Below are positions 49,248 to 59,289 of a stretch of 64,000 nucleotides of DNA, one piece after another; positions within the stretch are counted from its first letter, which is position 1, and each line of letters starts with the position of its first letter. The position numbers and the translations under genes were made by a program. Origin of the DNA: Sulfurospirillum diekertiae (GTDB taxonomy: Bacteria; Campylobacterota; Campylobacteria; Campylobacterales; Sulfurospirillaceae); assembly GCF_002162315.1 (NCBI RefSeq), contig NZ_CP021416.1, forward strand, positions 682,001 through 746,000, read 5' to 3'. The notes under the pieces are model-generated. The model was not told where the DNA came from. It did not search any database and worked only from the letters and a program-made list of their open reading frames with translations.

Positions 49248-49271
49248 TATGTAGCCTTTTTAAAAGGTTTA

Positions 49272-49287
49272 TGCATGTTGTATTCCA
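49272..49287 (-). promoter_or_regulatory. sigma-54 (RpoN) promoter candidate for cowN
   Basis: On the minus strand TGGAATACAACATGCA has GG and GC separated by ten bases, the invariant -24/-12 spacing; the TGC replaces the usual TTGC with one mismatch. The start site would be near 49262, about 15 bases before the cowN ATG. Confidence 0.5.
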
Positions 49288-49389
49288 CAAGCTTACATTT
49301 TTTGAACATATACTATTTTTAATGTATTGATAAGTTTTCAAAGAAATCACATACAGCCTATATTGAAAGAAGCAAAAGCATTTTGATTT

Positions 49390-50298
49390 CTAGTGCAATA
49401 CTTCTTCTAAGCTCTGATTTAAGAAATCATCGACTGTTTTGGTGTACGTTACATCTTCGCCTAAAAGTTTGTTGATTTCTCGGTGGCTCATATTTTCTTT
49501 CAATAATAAAGTTTTTGTTCCAAATGTAGCTGCTTTGGTTAAAAACTTTTCTGCTTGGGGGCATGAGTCATCACGTTTGGTGGAGCAGACGGCAAGAAGC
49601 GGCATACGCTTTGTCGTAAGCTGATGATACGGTGAAAGGCTTTGCCAATAGACAGGGTTTGTTCCAAAGGCTGGGTCATACAGACGCATGTGTTTGGCAC
49701 TCATAAGGGCTGGTGTGTCCATCACAGCACTGTCAAGAAAAACAGCAGCAATAGGCGGCGTGATCGAATAGGTAGTATATAAGCTATTTGAAGAGGCAAT
49801 AAGCGCGATGATATGTGCACCTGCCGAGTGTCCCATAATGATAAACTTAGTTTTATCTCCATCCCAAGAAGCACTTTTTTCTTGAGCAAATCCCAGTGCT
49901 TTAGCGACATCATGGAGTTGCTCATTTACTGGAGCTTCAGGGAGGAGTTTGTAATTGGTAGAGATGACAATGTAGCCTTTTTTGACCCAATAATTGACTT
50001 TGTTTTCCACCACACTTTGAGACTTTTTATCGCCGATTCGCCATGCGCCTCCATGTACCATAAAGATGACGGGAGCCAGGGAGTTGGTGTTTACATGTAA
50101 AGGGGTGTAGACATCAAAACGCTCTTTGGCATCCGTGCCATAACTGACATTGGCAATGAGACGAACATTGTTGGAAAAACTCGCTTCCTTCGTCTCTTCC
50201 TCTTCCTCTCCAAATCCTAAACGATCGCGCAAAATACCTGCATGCAAGCTTTGAAACAGCACAAGTGCTAAAAGCGCAAAAACAATTTTTTGAACCAT
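49390..50298 (-). CDS. exported alpha/beta hydrolase (esterase)
   Basis: A 302-residue hydrolase with a signal peptide (MVQKIVFALLALVLFQSLHA). The oxyanion motif is FMVHGGAWRIGDK near residue 80, the nucleophile elbow is MGHSAGAH near residue 155, and SHREINKLLG near the end carries a candidate catalytic His. This is the layout of the hormone-sensitive lipase / carboxylesterase branch (BD-FAE-like). The substrate is unknown; export to the periplasm is likely. A TTTACATGTAAA copy is read LHVN. It lies 30 bp from the OYE gene in the same direction. Confidence 0.85.
   Translation of the reverse strand: MVQKIVFALLALVLFQSLHAGILRDRLGFGEEEEETKEASFSNNVRLIANVSYGTDAKERFDVYTPLHVNTNSLAPVIFMVHGGAWRIGDKKSQSVVENKVNYWVKKGYIVISTNYKLLPEAPVNEQLHDVAKALGFAQEKSASWDGDKTKFIIMGHSAGAHIIALIASSNSLYTTYSITPPIAAVFLDSAVMDTPALMSAKHMRLYDPAFGTNPVYWQSLSPYHQLTTKRMPLLAVCSTKRDDSCPQAEKFLTKAATFGTKTLLLKENMSHREINKLLGEDVTYTKTVDDFLNQSLEEVLH
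50090..50101. repeat. TTTACATGTAAA element, copy 20
   Basis: Perfect copy inside the esterase gene, LHVN on the minus strand. Confidence 0.95.
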
Positions 50299-50328
50299 TA
50301 AAACTCCTCTGAGAGATTTACATGTAAG

Positions 50329-51357
50329 CTAAAAGGCTCTTAAATATGAAGGCTCAATGAGCGCTTTTTTTCCTTCTTCTTTGGCTGCGAAAAAGACAAA
50401 ATTAGGATTGCGCAACAGTTCTCTGCCGTAAGCCACCAAATCGCAAAAGCCTCCTTGCAAAAGCTTTTCTCCCTCTGCTGCGGTGGTAATAAGCCCAACG
50501 GCAATCGTTGGAATTCCCACACTTTCACGAATCACTTTGGCATATGCTGCTTGGTAGAGTGGCACAATGTCGGGTGTTTTTTGCGCTTCATTATTGCCAC
50601 CTGCTGAGACGTGAATCATTGCAACACCAATGCTTTGAAGCTTTTTGGCAAGATAGATGCTCTCTTCAATATTCCAACCTTTTTCCATCCATTCATCAGC
50701 ACTGATACGTACAAAGAGGGGTACTTCTTGGGTTGCATCCAAAATGGCTTGCGCAACTTCGATGACAAATGAACAACGGTTTTCCAAGCTCCCGCCGTAT
50801 TGGTCGGTACGTTGATTGGTAAGAGGCGATAAAAATTCGCACAACAAATAACCATGAGCAGCATGCAACTCAAGAAACTCATATCCTGCATAGGTGGCAC
50901 GAAGGGCAGCTTGAACAAAATGCTTTTTAATCCCTTCAAGTTCAGCAAGACTGAGTTCATGTGGGAGTTTATAACCATTGCTTTCACTAAATGCCAGTGG
51001 ACTGGGTGCAACTGGTGTTGAAGAGGCACAGAGGCTTTTACGTCCTGCGTGGGCGAGTTGTATCCCCATTTTTGCACCGTATTCATGGCAGAGGTGAACC
51101 AGTTGTTGATGACCTGGTACTTGAGCATCATCCCAAAGTCCTAGATCGGTTTCGCTGATTCTGCCACGGGCTTCGACTGCTGTGGCTTCGACGATAATCA
51201 ATCCCACACCTCCCATGGCACGTGTCGTATAATGGACGAGATGAAAAGGAGTGACTTCTCCATCACTTTCGGCTTTATACATACACATCGGTGGCATGAC
51301 CACTCTGTTTTTAAGGAAAATTCCATTTTCTTCATACGGACTTAAAAGTAGGCTCAT
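50329..51357 (-). CDS. old yellow enzyme family NAD(P)H:flavin oxidoreductase (NamA/YqjM-like)
   Basis: A TIM-barrel FMN ene-reductase. The N-terminal LKNRVVMPPMCMYKAESDGEV, GIQLAHAGRKS, HAAHGYLLCEFLSPLTNQR and QYGGSLENRCSF, and the C-terminal FMN phosphate-binding LITTAAEGEKLL, identify the YqjM-like class; the Cys in MCMY is the redox-sensing residue of that class. It reduces activated C=C bonds; the physiological substrate is unknown. ATG 51357 is chosen from three consecutive candidates (GTG 51363, ATG 51360, ATG 51357) because AAGGAG lies five bases upstream. A variant repeat (TTTACATGTAAG) lies between it and the esterase. Confidence 0.88.
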   Translation of the reverse strand: MSLLLSPYEENGIFLKNRVVMPPMCMYKAESDGEVTPFHLVHYTTRAMGGVGLIIVEATAVEARGRISETDLGLWDDAQVPGHQQLVHLCHEYGAKMGIQLAHAGRKSLCASSTPVAPSPLAFSESNGYKLPHELSLAELEGIKKHFVQAALRATYAGYEFLELHAAHGYLLCEFLSPLTNQRTDQYGGSLENRCSFVIEVAQAILDATQEVPLFVRISADEWMEKGWNIEESIYLAKKLQSIGVAMIHVSAGGNNEAQKTPDIVPLYQAAYAKVIRESVGIPTIAVGLITTAAEGEKLLQGGFCDLVAYGRELLRNPNFVFFAAKEEGKKALIEPSYLRAF

Positions 51358-51367
51358 CATCACTCCT

Positions 51368-52768
51368 TTATTTGGTTGTTAAAAGTTCATTTTCTTTCCA
51401 TCCACCACCGAGTGCTTTGAAAAGTTCTGCTTGAGAGGTTAGTAAGTATTGTTTGGTTGCAACAACATTTAAAGAAGCAGAAAGAACGCCTTTTTGGGCA
51501 TCTAAGACTTCAAGTTGGTTAGCAACGCCTTGATTGAAGCGTTTCGTGGAGAGATCTAACACTTTTTGGTAGGCTTTCAACTCTTCTTTTTGGAAAGAAA
51601 GTCTACTTTGGGCTAAGTTCTCTTTTGCCAGCGCATCATGTACCTCTTTATAGGCTTTTTTGACGCTTTGTTCATAGTTTACAAGCGAAGATTGCAAGTC
51701 GGTTTCTGAAATGGCAACACGTTGTTTGATCCGTCCAAAATCAAAAATAGGCACACTGAGGCTTGGTCCAAAGCTCCACCGGTTCGCACTGGATTTGAGA
51801 ATATTGCTTAGATCGTCACTTTGTTGACCGTAACTGCCTGTGAGGCTAATCGTTGGAAAGTAGGCGGCTTTTTCAACCCCAATAAGTGCATTTTTACTTT
51901 TAAGATTTTCCAGTGCTTCTTGAATATCGGGGCGATTTTCCATCAATGTGGAAGGAACACCTGCTGGTATCGTGAGTGCATTGGGTAAGCTTGCTTCTGA
52001 GTTTTTATCTTCAAAAAGTGCTTGTGGATTTTTGCCCAACAAAATCGTTAAAGCACTTTGTTGGAGTTTATAACTCTCCATCAAGCTATTTTGAGAGGCT
52101 TTTACGTTGTTATACTGAGCAAGCGCTTGGTTCGCCAAGACATCACTAATGGTTCCCACTTTTTGCTGTTTTGCCCTAAATTCATAACTCTCTTTATACG
52201 ACTGGGCAGTTTTTTCTAAAATGGCCATACGCGCTTGGAGGGAAGCTAAGTTAAAATACGCACTGATTACATCGTGAATGAGTGCATTGCGAACGGTTTC
52301 GCGTGAAGCTTGTGTGGCGAGATAAAGTGACCAGTTGGATTCACTCTGATTAGAAAGACGTCCCCAAAAATCAACTTCATAAGCAAGCCCTAACCCTAGC
52401 GTAAAGTCAGAGTAGGTAGCTGACTTGTTCTTCGTGTTATAAGCTTCATTACTGGTTTTTTGGCGTGTATCACCAGCATTGGCACTGAGTGTTGGAAACT
52501 CATTGTCTGTGCTGAGCCCGTAAGCTTGACGCGCTTTAATGACTTTTAAAGCGGAGAGTTTAAGATCATCACTGCCTACAAGAGCCTCATCCACAAGGGC
52601 GTTAAGTTTCGTGTCATTAAATTGTTTCCACCATTCTTTGTTTACATGTAAAGCTTCTTGCGTCGTTTGTGGTACATCCACTTTAGGAACATTGAGCTCG
52701 GGAGAGAGCGAACAACCACCCAAAAAGAGGATTGTAACAAAGGATAAAAGGGTAATGCTACGAGTCAT
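51368..52768 (-). CDS. cmeC: efflux outer-membrane factor (CmeC/OprM-like lipoprotein)
   Basis: A 466-residue NodT-family outer-membrane channel. The start MTRSITLLSFVTILFLGGCS has a lipobox (LGGC), so it is a lipoprotein. Two related OEP repeats follow (residues about 55-240 and 270-450; VPIFDFGRIKQRVAISETDL). The gene overlaps the pump gene by 4 bp and is the third gene of an adaptor-pump-channel operon. A TTTACATGTAAA is read LHVN near residue 42. The gene symbol follows the Campylobacter operon by layout only. Confidence 0.9.
   Translation of the reverse strand: MTRSITLLSFVTILFLGGCSLSPELNVPKVDVPQTTQEALHVNKEWWKQFNDTKLNALVDEALVGSDDLKLSALKVIKARQAYGLSTDNEFPTLSANAGDTRQKTSNEAYNTKNKSATYSDFTLGLGLAYEVDFWGRLSNQSESNWSLYLATQASRETVRNALIHDVISAYFNLASLQARMAILEKTAQSYKESYEFRAKQQKVGTISDVLANQALAQYNNVKASQNSLMESYKLQQSALTILLGKNPQALFEDKNSEASLPNALTIPAGVPSTLMENRPDIQEALENLKSKNALIGVEKAAYFPTISLTGSYGQQSDDLSNILKSSANRWSFGPSLSVPIFDFGRIKQRVAISETDLQSSLVNYEQSVKKAYKEVHDALAKENLAQSRLSFQKEELKAYQKVLDLSTKRFNQGVANQLEVLDAQKGVLSASLNVVATKQYLLTSQAELFKALGGGWKENELLTTK
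52641..52652. repeat. TTTACATGTAAA element, copy 21
   Basis: Perfect copy in the outer-membrane factor gene, LHVN on the minus strand. Confidence 0.95.
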
Positions 52769-55700
52769 GAACGACTCCTTTTTGAATCAATTTTCTCTTT
52801 AGTCTTCATAATAAGGTAGAAAAAGAGCGGTACAAAAAAGGTACCGATCAAGGTCAATGTAATCATACCACCCACAACGGTTGTTCCAATAATATGGCGA
52901 CTATTGGCTCCAGCACCTGTGCTTAAGGCAAGGGGGAGTGTTCCTGCAATAAAGGCAAAGGAAGTCATAACGATAGGGCGGAAACGAATACGCGCTCCTT
53001 CGATGGTCGCATCTAAAAGATTATAGCCTTCATGCATTTTTTGTATCGCAAATTCAACCATCAAAATGGCGTTTTTAGACGATAGTCCTACCAGTGTTAC
53101 AAGTCCGACTTGGAAGTAAATATCATTTTGCAAATCTCTAAAATAAACTGCAAGAGCAGCACCAAAGAGTGCAAAAGGAACAGCCAGTACAATGGCAAAT
53201 GGAATCGTCCAGCTTTCATAAAGGGCAGCCAAAATCAAGAAAACAAAGATGATGGCATAAATAAAGGCGGTATTTCCACTTTTTTCAAGCTGTTTCTCTT
53301 GGTAGGATGTTCCTGCCCATGCAATGGTATAGCCATTAGGGAGAACCTCTTTAGCCACCTCTTCAATAATGCGTAACGCATCACCTGAACTGTATCCAGG
53401 GGCAGGTTGACCTGAAATTTGTGCGGCTTGAAACATATTGAATTTTTGGACAACTGATGGACCTACGATGCGTTTAATGCTTGCCAATGAGCTAATCGGG
53501 ACGAGTCTGCCTTCACTGGATTTGACAAAAATGTCATTGTAGTTTTCGGTGCCTTCTCGAAAGGTACTCTCGGATTGAACGTTAACATGATAGGTTCTAC
53601 CAAAGAGGTTAAAGTCGTTGGTATAGGTGTTACCAAACGTTGCTTGAATCGTTGTAAAAATATCAGCGACATCCACCCCTAAAGATTTAGCTTTTTCATT
53701 ATCAACATTGATAAGAAATTGTGGGACATTGGTATTGAGCGTTGTACGCATGGCCGCAAGTTCTTTACGGGCACTTGCTTTTTCAATGATCGTTTTAACG
53801 TAACCATCTAGCACTTGGATATCAGAGCCTGTACGATCTTGAATGTACATCTCAAAGCCACCCGTGGTACTCATACCCATAATAGGTGGAGGTGTCACAG
53901 GAATGAGCATTGCCTCTTTATTTTGAAAAAGCCCCATCATCATTTTACCAGCAATGGCTTGGGATGTTTGATCTGCACGAGGACGTTGATCCCAATCTTT
54001 GAGACGTACGAAACTAATACCTGCATCAGTTTTATAAGCACCGGTAATGAAGTCAATTCCCGACATTGCACCAACACGTTCCACATTGGGATCTGTGAAC
54101 GCAAAATTACTGACCTCTTGGCTGACTTTTTGAGTACGACCTAAAGAAGCACCTGGCATAAGGTTGTTGATGACTAAGATAATACCTTTGTCTTCGTTGG
54201 GAACTAATCCTGTTGGAATACGTGTTGTAATCAGGTAGATTGCAAAAATCATTACACCAAAAACAGCCACATTCATGATGCCAAAGCGAATGGTTTTACG
54301 TACACCTGTGGAAAAAAGTTTTGTGCCTACTTCAAAAAGTGCATTAAATTTTTGGATGAGCCAAAAAGGTTCACTCTCATGTTTACGCAATAAAAGAGCA
54401 CATAAAGCCGGTGTTAGTGTCAATGCCACGATACCCGAAATGGTAACAGAGATAATAACGGTCATCGCAAATTGCTTGTACATCATGCCACTAAATCCAC
54501 CCATAAAGGCAGCAGGAATAAAAACGGCACACAGAACCATTACGATGGCGATAACAGGATTGGTGATCTCACGCATTGCTTTAATGGTTGCATCTTTAAC
54601 GCTTAAATCTTCTTCATCCCTTAAAATTCTCTCGACATTTTCGATAACAACAATCGCATCATCAACAACCAAACCAATCGCTAAGGTTAGACCAAAGAGT
54701 GTTAACAGGTTGATTGAAAAGCCTGCGGCATAAAAGCCTGCAAAGGTTCCAACGATGGAAACTGGAATGGCAAGGACAGGGATAAACGTTGCTCGAAGAT
54801 TTCCTAAAAAGAGGTAGATGATACCTACAACGAGGGCAATGGAAAGAAGTAGGGTAAAAATAACCTCATGGATGGATTCTCTTACAAAGGTGGTAGGATC
54901 ATACGCCGTATTGATTTGAAGATCCGCTGGAAAATTGGTTGAAATTTCAGCCAGTTTTTTATCGAGCAGATCAGAGACTTCCAATGCATTTGCGCCTGAG
55001 GCTAAAAAGATACCTATAGGAATCATTGGATTATTGTTGTAGATACCACCAAAATAGTAAGCTTCAACACCCAATTCAACACGGGCAACATCTTTGAGTT
55101 TTAACGATGAGCCATCCGCATTAGACTTAAGGATAATATTTTCAAATTCGGTTGCATTTTTAAGTCTGCCATCGGTTTTGACAGTATAGGTAAACGTAGG
55201 CTCTTTCTCCATCGGTTCTTGTCCGATTTGACCTGCGGCATACTGTTCATTTTGACTTTTAATGGCATTGACAACTTCGGCAGTTGTGAGCTCATAGGTA
55301 GCCAATTTATCAGGGTTAATCCAAGCGCGAATCGAATAGTTTTTATTACCAAAGATACTCACATCACCAACCCCTGGAATTCGCTTAAGGTCATCGACAA
55401 TATTGACCAGTGCGTAATTGGAGATAAAGGTTGTGTCATGAACATTCCCTTTAGACGTAAGTGCCAAAACTTTCAAAATATCAGGTGATCGCTCTCTGGT
55501 TGAAACACCTTGTCTTCGTACCGCTTCAGGAAGTTTATTGGTCGCAATTTGAACGCGGTTGTTGACATCGACTTTGGCTTGGGCAACATCAGTTCCAATT
55601 TGAAAATAGACGCTAATGCTCACACTACCACTTGGCGATGCTGTTGTGGTCATATAGAGCATATTTGGAACGCCGTTGATTTCCTCTTCCAAAGGAGCAG

Positions 55701-55887
55701 CAACGGTGGTCGCTAAGGTTTGCGCATCAGCTCCTGGGTAGGTTGCAGAGACGATGATCTGTGGCGGAGCGATGCTAGGGTACTCTTGCACCGGCAAAGA
55801 CTTAATCGCAATAATACCTGCCAATATAATTACAATCGAAACAACGGTTGCAAAAATAGGGCGATTGATAAAGAACTTTGAGAACAT
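52765..55887 (-). CDS. cmeB: RND multidrug efflux pump (HAE1, AcrB/CmeB-like)
   Basis: A one-chain 1040-residue RND permease. TM1 is FINRPIFATVVSIVIILAG, the porter motif SATYPGADAQTLATTVAAPL follows, TM4 carries LAIGLVVDDAIVVIENVERI with the Asp pair of the proton relay, and TM10 has LVGLSSKNAILMVEFAIQKM with the relay Lys. The pump expels hydrophobic drugs and bile-like compounds using the proton gradient. The 1-bp stop/start overlap with the adaptor and the 4-bp overlap with the channel show a single operon. Contrast with the split RND at 30.6-33.8 kb. Confidence 0.95.
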   Translation of the reverse strand: MFSKFFINRPIFATVVSIVIILAGIIAIKSLPVQEYPSIAPPQIIVSATYPGADAQTLATTVAAPLEEEINGVPNMLYMTTTASPSGSVSISVYFQIGTDVAQAKVDVNNRVQIATNKLPEAVRRQGVSTRERSPDILKVLALTSKGNVHDTTFISNYALVNIVDDLKRIPGVGDVSIFGNKNYSIRAWINPDKLATYELTTAEVVNAIKSQNEQYAAGQIGQEPMEKEPTFTYTVKTDGRLKNATEFENIILKSNADGSSLKLKDVARVELGVEAYYFGGIYNNNPMIPIGIFLASGANALEVSDLLDKKLAEISTNFPADLQINTAYDPTTFVRESIHEVIFTLLLSIALVVGIIYLFLGNLRATFIPVLAIPVSIVGTFAGFYAAGFSINLLTLFGLTLAIGLVVDDAIVVIENVERILRDEEDLSVKDATIKAMREITNPVIAIVMVLCAVFIPAAFMGGFSGMMYKQFAMTVIISVTISGIVALTLTPALCALLLRKHESEPFWLIQKFNALFEVGTKLFSTGVRKTIRFGIMNVAVFGVMIFAIYLITTRIPTGLVPNEDKGIILVINNLMPGASLGRTQKVSQEVSNFAFTDPNVERVGAMSGIDFITGAYKTDAGISFVRLKDWDQRPRADQTSQAIAGKMMMGLFQNKEAMLIPVTPPPIMGMSTTGGFEMYIQDRTGSDIQVLDGYVKTIIEKASARKELAAMRTTLNTNVPQFLINVDNEKAKSLGVDVADIFTTIQATFGNTYTNDFNLFGRTYHVNVQSESTFREGTENYNDIFVKSSEGRLVPISSLASIKRIVGPSVVQKFNMFQAAQISGQPAPGYSSGDALRIIEEVAKEVLPNGYTIAWAGTSYQEKQLEKSGNTAFIYAIIFVFLILAALYESWTIPFAIVLAVPFALFGAALAVYFRDLQNDIYFQVGLVTLVGLSSKNAILMVEFAIQKMHEGYNLLDATIEGARIRFRPIVMTSFAFIAGTLPLALSTGAGANSRHIIGTTVVGGMITLTLIGTFFVPLFFYLIMKTKEKIDSKRSRS

Positions 55888-57038
55888 TATTTTGCCTCTT
55901 CGTTAGTCACTTTATCCACTTTGACAGGGGCTCCAGCTTTAATTCTGAAGAAATTATTAACGATGACAACATCGCCAGCTTTGAGTCCACTTTCGATAAC
56001 GTAGTCATTTTCACTCGCTTCGCCCATTTTGACAGGTTTAACAACAGCTTTACCATCTTCCACGACAAAAACAATGGTGCCAAGAGGATTTTGAAGCACC
56101 GCTTTTTGAGGTACTTTAATAACGTTATTACGCGTCAAACCTATAAGATTGACTTTCACAAATTGGTTAGGCAAAAGCTCTTTATCGACATTTTTAAAGG
56201 TAGCACGAGCTTTGAGTGAGCCTGTTTTGGCGTTGAGTGAACTGTCTAAAAAATCTACCACACCGATCTCTTTAAATTTGGCATCGCCAACTTGTAAAGA
56301 AGCTTTGAGTTTACCTTCCGTTGGGTTTGACCATTTACCATTTTTGATGTTGTACTTTTGTTTCATGATATCAATATCAGGGATGGAAAATTCTACATGT
56401 AAAGGATTGATCTGTGTAATATCCACAAGCGCTGTTCCATCGGTTACAAGGGAACCAACATCGACTTGTTTCAGTCCTGTCATACCACTCATGGTTGCTT
56501 TAATAGTCGTGCGGTCTAAATTGATGGTGGCATTTTGTAAAGCAGCTTTGGCACTGGCTAAACTGGCTTTTGCCCCTTCATATGCCCAGTATGCGGTATC
56601 TTTTTCTTGTTCACTGGAAGCTCCAGAATCGTAAAGCGCACGAATTCGCTCCCAATCTTTCCCTGCTTTTTGCATTTGAACATCCAAGGCATTGACATTG
56701 GCTTTAGCAAGATTGAGCGCTGCTTCATAGGTGTCAGGTTCAATTTTGTAAAGCACATCACCTTCTTTAACAAAATCACCTTCATTAAAGAATTTTTTGA
56801 GCAAAATGCCGTTGGCACGTGCCTTAATTGTGACACTTTGAGAACTGAGTGTTTTACCAGGATATTGAAGTGTTAATGCTTCTTCTTTAGCCGAAGCAAT
56901 TTTAAATACATCAACTGCTGGAGCAGGGGCATTTGTGGCAGCAGCTGCAGGTTGCTTCTTTGCTTCCTCTGCATAGCTTTGCGTTCCAAGAGCTAGACAC
57001 GTGACGAGAAGAAAAATCTTTTTATTAAGTAAGAACAT
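55887..57038 (-). CDS. cmeA: RND periplasmic adaptor (CmeA/AcrA-like)
   Basis: A 383-residue adaptor with a signal peptide (NKKIFLLVTCLALGTQSYA), a Pro/Ala-rich linker (KKQPAAAATNAPAPAVDVF), the barrel-sandwich (ANGILLKKFFNEGDFVKEGD), a coiled-coil hairpin (about 100-170) and beta-barrel and membrane-proximal domains to the end. ATG 57038 is preferred to ATG 57044 since AAGGA directly abuts the latter. First gene of the operon; no regulator gene is adjacent. A one-mismatch repeat (TCTACATGTAAA at 56392) gives LHVE. Confidence 0.92.
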   Translation of the reverse strand: MFLLNKKIFLLVTCLALGTQSYAEEAKKQPAAAATNAPAPAVDVFKIASAKEEALTLQYPGKTLSSQSVTIKARANGILLKKFFNEGDFVKEGDVLYKIEPDTYEAALNLAKANVNALDVQMQKAGKDWERIRALYDSGASSEQEKDTAYWAYEGAKASLASAKAALQNATINLDRTTIKATMSGMTGLKQVDVGSLVTDGTALVDITQINPLHVEFSIPDIDIMKQKYNIKNGKWSNPTEGKLKASLQVGDAKFKEIGVVDFLDSSLNAKTGSLKARATFKNVDKELLPNQFVKVNLIGLTRNNVIKVPQKAVLQNPLGTIVFVVEDGKAVVKPVKMGEASENDYVIESGLKAGDVVIVNNFFRIKAGAPVKVDKVTNEEAK

Positions 57039-57149
57039 CCGCATTCCTTGTGTGATTATAATGAGACTATTTTAACATATCGCTGTTAATAATATGTAAA
57101 TAATAAAATTTGCGATCATGCTTTAATAAACTTTAAATGCAACACCCTT

Positions 57150-57155
57150 TATAAT
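57150..57155 (+). promoter_or_regulatory. TATAAT -10 box for the PAS protein gene
   Basis: Consensus box 30-36 bp before the start; the divergent gap to the cmeA-like gene also holds that operon's promoter. Confidence 0.55.
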
Positions 57156-57185
57156 CAAGCAAAAGATGATGTTAAGGATATGTCA

Positions 57186-57581
57186 ATGCAAACCTTAGGC
57201 GATGAAATTTTACTGGATGAAACGTCTTTATTGGTTTCCGAAACGGATGCAAAAGGCGTTATTGTTTATGCGGATGAGACTTTTGCCAAATTTTCTGGGT
57301 ATACCTTAGAAGAGTTAATTGGGCAGCCTCATAATATGATTCGTCATCCTGATATGCCCAAAGCGGCATTTAAAGAGCTTTGGGAGACCATTAAACATGG
57401 CAATACATGGCAAGGGTTTGTCAAAAATAGCACTAAAAATGGAAAGTATTATTGGGTTTATGCAACTATCTTTCCTTTTGGAAAAGATCATTATCTCTCT
57501 GTTCGCAAAATGGCAAGTCGAGATGAGGTGGAAAAATATTCAAAACTTTATGCTGCAATGCGCGCAAGTGAGGGAAAATAA
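57186..57581 (+). CDS. PAS domain protein (Aer/CetB-like)
   Basis: A 131-residue single PAS domain protein. It reads [42 protein letters not shown] and [20 protein letters not shown], which is the Aer-type FAD-binding PAS found in CetB of Campylobacter. CetB senses redox state and signals through a separate membrane receptor (CetA). ATG 57186 is chosen because AAGGA is seven bases upstream; ATG 57180 is also in frame. The stop codon and the start of the next chemoreceptor share one base (TAATG), so they are probably made together. FAD binding is an inference from the family. Confidence 0.8.
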   Translation: MQTLGDEILLDETSLLVSETDAKGVIVYADETFAKFSGYTLEELIGQPHNMIRHPDMPKAAFKELWETIKHGNTWQGFVKNSTKNGKYYWVYATIFPFGKDHYLSVRKMASRDEVEKYSKLYAAMRASEGK

Positions 57582-59284
57582 TGAAACATTTATCCATACA
57601 ATTTAAAGTGACCTTACTTCTTGTCATCTCTTTGGTAATGACGGCAGTTGTCTCGACAATAGTTGTCGCTTTTTTAATGAAAAGTGATGCTTCAGAGCGA
57701 CTGGATAGTGTTCGAGCAGTCATGACACGAGAGAAGGTCGAAGCACTCTCCGATAAAGTTAAGATCGCGTATCACGTGGTGAATTCGTTTTATGAGGCAT
57801 TGCAAAATGATCCCGAGAAAAATGACCCTGTCGTGGTGAGTGCTTATCAAGAAAAAGCAAAAATTGCAATCAAAAAACTGCGCTTTGGCGAAGATGGATA
57901 CTTTTGGATTAATGATTTTACTCCTAAAATGATCATGCACCCCATCAAATCTTCCTTAGATGGATCTGATTTGAGTGGTTCAAAAGACCCTAAAGGGAAG
58001 TTTTTATTTAAAGAAATGGTTGAAGTTGTCACTAAAAATGGTAAGGGTGTCGTGCATTATTTATGGGAAAAACCTGGTTTTACAACACCGCAAGCGAAAA
58101 TCTCTTTTGTCGAAGGGTTTAAACCGTGGGGATGGATTATAGGAACAGGTGTTTATGCCGATGATATTGACGCTCTAGTGCTTAAAGAGAAGCAAAAACT
58201 GGATGAAGCGCTGCTCTCTTTGATCTTGCGTAATAGCATTATTCTCTTCATTGTTGTCATACTTTTCTCTTTTGTCTCACGCTATTTGAGCCAAAAACTC
58301 ATTGGCCGCAGAATGGCAGCATTGAAACGGTATGTAGAAGATTTTGGACTTTATGTAACCAACAAAAAGAATCTCATTGATGAACGTTTGGATGATCATG
58401 CTGATGACGAAATAGGCTCAACCGTGAGTGTTATTGATAAAACGTTTAAAGATTTTGAAAAATTACATCTGGATGATATTCGTGTTGTGGGTGAAGTTCT
58501 TATCATCTGTTCTAAAATGTCCAATGGTTATATGAACAATAAAACCTCCTTCATCTCTTCTAACTTCCTAACCAATAGGCTTTCGTATGAAATTGATGCG
58601 ATGATTGCCAAAGTGAATGAAGTGATGCAAGCAACACTTTCCTCTTTGAATAATTTTCAAAAAGGTGACTTTAGCAAGCCTATCCCTATTGCAACGAATG
58701 GGGAACTTAAAGAGTTGGTTGAGGGCGTCAATGCGCTTGGTAGTGCTCTCTCCAAAATGATTCGTGAAAATGCTGAACAGAGTGCACAACTGCATGAAAA
58801 TGCCAACCAACTAGCAAGCTCTGTGGCAACAATCAAAAATGAACCACTCAGCGATCTTAATCGTATTGTTAAAAAAACGACGGCATCAATGCACGAAATG
58901 GGCTTGGTTCAACAACATCTTGCCGAAACGCTCAGTACATTGACTCAAAATGCCAAAGAGGCAAATGACATCTTAAATATGATTGGTGATATAGCCGATC
59001 AAACCAATCTTTTAGCACTTAATGCCGCCATTGAAGCAGCACGTGCTGGGGAACATGGCCGTGGTTTTGCTGTTGTTGCCGATAACATTCGCGAGCTTGC
59101 TGATAAAACAAGCCATTCACTCACCCAAATCCAAGCGACGATTGGTGTCATCGTTGGTGGTATTGTTGATAGCTCGGCTAAAATGAGTACAAATGCTAAA
59201 GAGATGAATAGCTTGACTGGCGACGTTGAAGAGATTCAAGAAAAGACCAGTGATATTTTAAATATTATGAGTAAATTAGGCTAA
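57581..59284 (+). CDS. methyl-accepting chemotaxis protein with sCache domain
   Basis: A 567-residue chemoreceptor. TM1 is near residues 8-30; the periplasmic sCache_2 domain (about 45-200) has [19 protein letters not shown] and [17 protein letters not shown], typical of receptors for small carboxylates. TM2 is near 210-228, followed by a long HAMP-like region and then the signalling hairpin [20 protein letters not shown] near 470. The protein stops about 100 residues after the hairpin tip. The gene overlaps the PAS gene by one base, suggesting a CetA/CetB-like split arrangement but with its own Cache sensor. It ends in a paired-repeat terminator. Confidence 0.9.
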   Translation: MKHLSIQFKVTLLLVISLVMTAVVSTIVVAFLMKSDASERLDSVRAVMTREKVEALSDKVKIAYHVVNSFYEALQNDPEKNDPVVVSAYQEKAKIAIKKLRFGEDGYFWINDFTPKMIMHPIKSSLDGSDLSGSKDPKGKFLFKEMVEVVTKNGKGVVHYLWEKPGFTTPQAKISFVEGFKPWGWIIGTGVYADDIDALVLKEKQKLDEALLSLILRNSIILFIVVILFSFVSRYLSQKLIGRRMAALKRYVEDFGLYVTNKKNLIDERLDDHADDEIGSTVSVIDKTFKDFEKLHLDDIRVVGEVLIICSKMSNGYMNNKTSFISSNFLTNRLSYEIDAMIAKVNEVMQATLSSLNNFQKGDFSKPIPIATNGELKELVEGVNALGSALSKMIRENAEQSAQLHENANQLASSVATIKNEPLSDLNRIVKKTTASMHEMGLVQQHLAETLSTLTQNAKEANDILNMIGDIADQTNLLALNAAIEAARAGEHGRGFAVVADNIRELADKTSHSLTQIQATIGVIVGGIVDSSAKMSTNAKEMNSLTGDVEEIQEKTSDILNIMSKLG

Positions 59285-59289
59285 ATTAC

